DNA from: Planococcaceae bacterium UBA3370
GTDB taxonomy: Bacteria > Bacillota > Bacilli > Bacillales_A > Planococcaceae
Assembly (NCBI GenBank): GCA_002360295.1
Contig: DEQI01000104.1
Coordinates: 1 to 16,262, forward strand
Length of the DNA: 16,262 bases
Direction of reading: 5' to 3'
Positions 15,000-16,262 of this stretch are shown here, piece after piece. The position numbers were made by a program, and so were the translations under genes. Below the pieces are notes generated by a model, which made no database searches, was not told the origin of the DNA, and saw only the letters and a list, made by a program, of their open reading frames with translations. Every line of letters begins with the position of its first letter. The stretch's first letter is position 1.

Positions 15000-15497
15000 A
15001 TGGCTGAAACGAAAGGGACAAAGTTACCACAAGTGTACACTACTAAAAATGAGGAAATTTATAGCGAGGAGAAGGTGTATATGAAAGATTTCGTAATTGG
15101 TGCATTAGTTGGTGGAATTGTTGGTGCAGCGGCTGGTTTACTGCTTGCACCAAAAGCCGGAAGAGATTTACGTGAAGATGTAGCGATTCAAGCTGTATCA
15201 CTGAAGGATAAAAGTATTGTATTATCCTCAACAGCTATGGAAAAAACAGCTCAATTTTCATCTCAAATCAAAGAGCAATCCACGCATCTTGTTGACAAAG
15301 TAAAAGGAAAGTCTACGAAAATGCCATCTGTGTTTGATGATGGGACTGTTTCTTCAGAAGGTGAAGAGCCACTTGATGAAATAGTAGAACCTGTTTCTAT
15401 CGAGGAAAATTCTCATAATGGAATTGGTACAGAGCAAAATGTTACGCAAGATGAAGTAGAAGATATGTCTGAAATTTCACGTCCTTCTTCCATTTAA
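15000..15497 (+). CDS. ytxH: YtxH-domain general stress protein
   Basis: The 165-residue product contains the YtxH signature: a glycine/alanine-rich hydrophobic segment IGALVGGIVGAAAGLLLAPK followed by AGRDLRED. It is predicted to span or dip into the membrane, with a charged, acidic C-terminal tail. Its function is unknown. Two starts are possible. ATG 15000 follows GGGAG (14991-14995) by four bases. ATG 15081, just before the hydrophobic segment (MKDFVIGALV), follows AGGAG (15067-15071) by nine bases and gives the usual short N-terminus of YtxH proteins. The third gene of the B. subtilis operon, ytxJ, is missing; a terminator follows instead. Confidence 0.9.
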   Translation: MAETKGTKLPQVYTTKNEEIYSEEKVYMKDFVIGALVGGIVGAAAGLLLAPKAGRDLREDVAIQAVSLKDKSIVLSSTAMEKTAQFSSQIKEQSTHLVDKVKGKSTKMPSVFDDGTVSSEGEEPLDEIVEPVSIEENSHNGIGTEQNVTQDEVEDMSEISRPSSI

Positions 15498-15509
15498 ATA
15501 AAAAATAGG

Positions 15510-15543
15510 GATGTCCAGAAAGAACTTTCTGGACATCCTTTAT
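15510..15543. terminator. Bidirectional terminator after ytxH
   Basis: A perfect 13-bp stem (15510-15522 with 15527-15539, GGATGTCCAGAAA arm) has a GAAC loop. An A-rich stretch lies to its left and TTTATTTTG to its right. It lies between the convergent ytxH and the minus-strand gene and can serve both. Confidence 0.9.
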
Positions 15544-15575
15544 TTTGGATATTTTTGTATGCGAGGGTGAATCAG

Positions 15576-16262
15576 TTATTTATTTAAGACAGGCTGTTCT
15601 GTAAATACAATTTCTAATGTGTCCCCGCCGAAAATTTCAGTATCAAATGATGCTTCCATACCGTTACGTAAAATGGTAAATGCCCCTTTTGTATTAGAAG
15701 GAAGTTGCCATTTCGAAAAGCGAAATACATCTTGGAATATCCAAGGGCTTTGTTCATGCTCGATTACTTGAATCGTTGCCCCATTTACTACTTGCGCAGT
15801 AGGTGGAAGTACAGAGCCATTTACTAATATGTCTCGAACAACTTTTACAAGCTCAATCTGCTCTCCTTGGAATGTAACGATCATTCTATCCTCTAATAAT
15901 AAATTCAGATGATTAGCTAACATTTGAAGCGTTGGCAAAGTAACGTCTGAAACGGTAATCATATCCCCACTTTGAATAGGGTAATGAAGTTTGCTAGGCT
16001 TATTATTAATGAATAATTCAATTGAAAATTCCGTTAAATAGAGTGGTTTTCCATCAAATTGCACAAAATAAGGACCGAACTTCGATAAGTACTCTGTATG
16101 ATTAGTGTGCTTGAAAATATGTTCAACCGTATCCATTGTTTCAATCGTTATCGTATCTCGATCATTTAATTCTTGATCGAAGCTTGCTATTTTATTATTA
16201 ATATAAACGATGGGCTCAATTGTATATTGTCTATCTTGAATCGTTACAGTTTTAACTAGTGC
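15576..16262 (-). CDS. C-terminal part of a large protein with tandem beta-grasp-like repeats (possibly FtsA-like), 5' end outside the window
   Basis: The frame is open from the right edge to TAA at 15576-15578, giving 228 visible residues; the ATG at 16136 is internal, since 42 sense codons precede it. The visible part is built of about 62-residue units. Each has two strands with an N/D-G turn, a VNNK/VNGS-type turn and a closing strand after GD, then a helical linker. Visible residues 3-40, 65-104 and 126-166 are full units, and 193-219 is a shorter one. There is no membrane segment. A long FtsA/PilM-like ATPase annotated as a cell-division protein occurs in many Bacillales and, as I recall, ends in such repeats; this identity is a weak inference. 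The domain that would decide it is not in the window. Confidence 0.6.
   Translation of the reverse strand, partial: ALVKTVTIQDRQYTIEPIVYINNKIASFDQELNDRDTITIETMDTVEHIFKHTNHTEYLSKFGPYFVQFDGKPLYLTEFSIELFINNKPSKLHYPIQSGDMITVSDVTLPTLQMLANHLNLLLEDRMIVTFQGEQIELVKVVRDILVNGSVLPPTAQVVNGATIQVIEHEQSPWIFQDVFRFSKWQLPSNTKGAFTILRNGMEASFDTEIFGGDTLEIVFTEQPVLNK

Noticed and set aside
1..16262. CRISPR arrays, tRNA or rRNA genes, transposases, toxin-antitoxin or defence genes
   Set aside because: I scanned by eye for regular short repeats, cloverleaf-like segments and transposase motifs on both strands and found none; the accessory-looking sequence is confined to small non-coding repeats.

Overview
The window is AT-rich DNA from a low-GC Gram-positive bacterium (Firmicutes, Bacillales). 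Gene content and order match the ytl-ytm-ytn-yto-ytp-murC-ytx region of Bacillus subtilis. The D-amino acid aminotransferase and the overall style (frequent TTG starts, lysine/glutamate-rich proteins, strong GGAGG ribosome sites) point to the Lysinibacillus/Solibacillus/Kurthia side of the order. The genus is an inference from remembered sequences, not a search result.

Layout. Bases 1-747 hold the 3' end of dat. Then comes ytlQ-ytlR (stop and start codons share one base), followed by trmB-ytnP, all on +. A bidirectional terminator (about 4389-4434) separates these from the convergent small PepSY gene ytzB (-). ytoP (M42 aminopeptidase) diverges from ytzB and ends in its own terminator. Bases 6122-6697 have no convincing gene; they hold an imperfect inverted repeat, a short orphan reading frame and a locally GC-rich, hairpin-forming repeat element. 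Next are a DUF84 (YjjX-like) NTPase and a small lipoprotein, each with a recognisable promoter, then ytpQ-ytpR (4-base overlap), a gene-free stretch (9531-9953), sftA/ytpS, murC, and ytxG-ytxH. A perfect-stem bidirectional terminator ends ytxGH. A large minus-strand gene of unknown product, possibly FtsA-like, runs off the right edge; only its C-terminal 228 codons are visible.

Functions. Most genes are conserved housekeeping or envelope genes: D-Glu/D-Ala supply (dat) and peptidoglycan precursor synthesis (murC), lipid phosphorylation (ytlR), tRNA m7G46 modification (trmB), DNA translocation at the septum (sftA), peptide turnover (ytoP), nucleotide-pool cleaning (DUF84) and a stress/sporulation-type envelope operon (ytxGH). 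Relative to the B. subtilis order as I remember it, amyX-ytmP-ytzH, ytpP and ytxJ are missing.

I found no mobile element with a transposase, CRISPR array, RNA gene or defence system, and no obvious new multi-gene system. The observations most worth checking are a sigma-H-type promoter with a perfect Spo0A box before ytxG, a tandem beta-grasp-like repeat in the partial right-edge protein, and dispersed repeat elements in three intergenic gaps.
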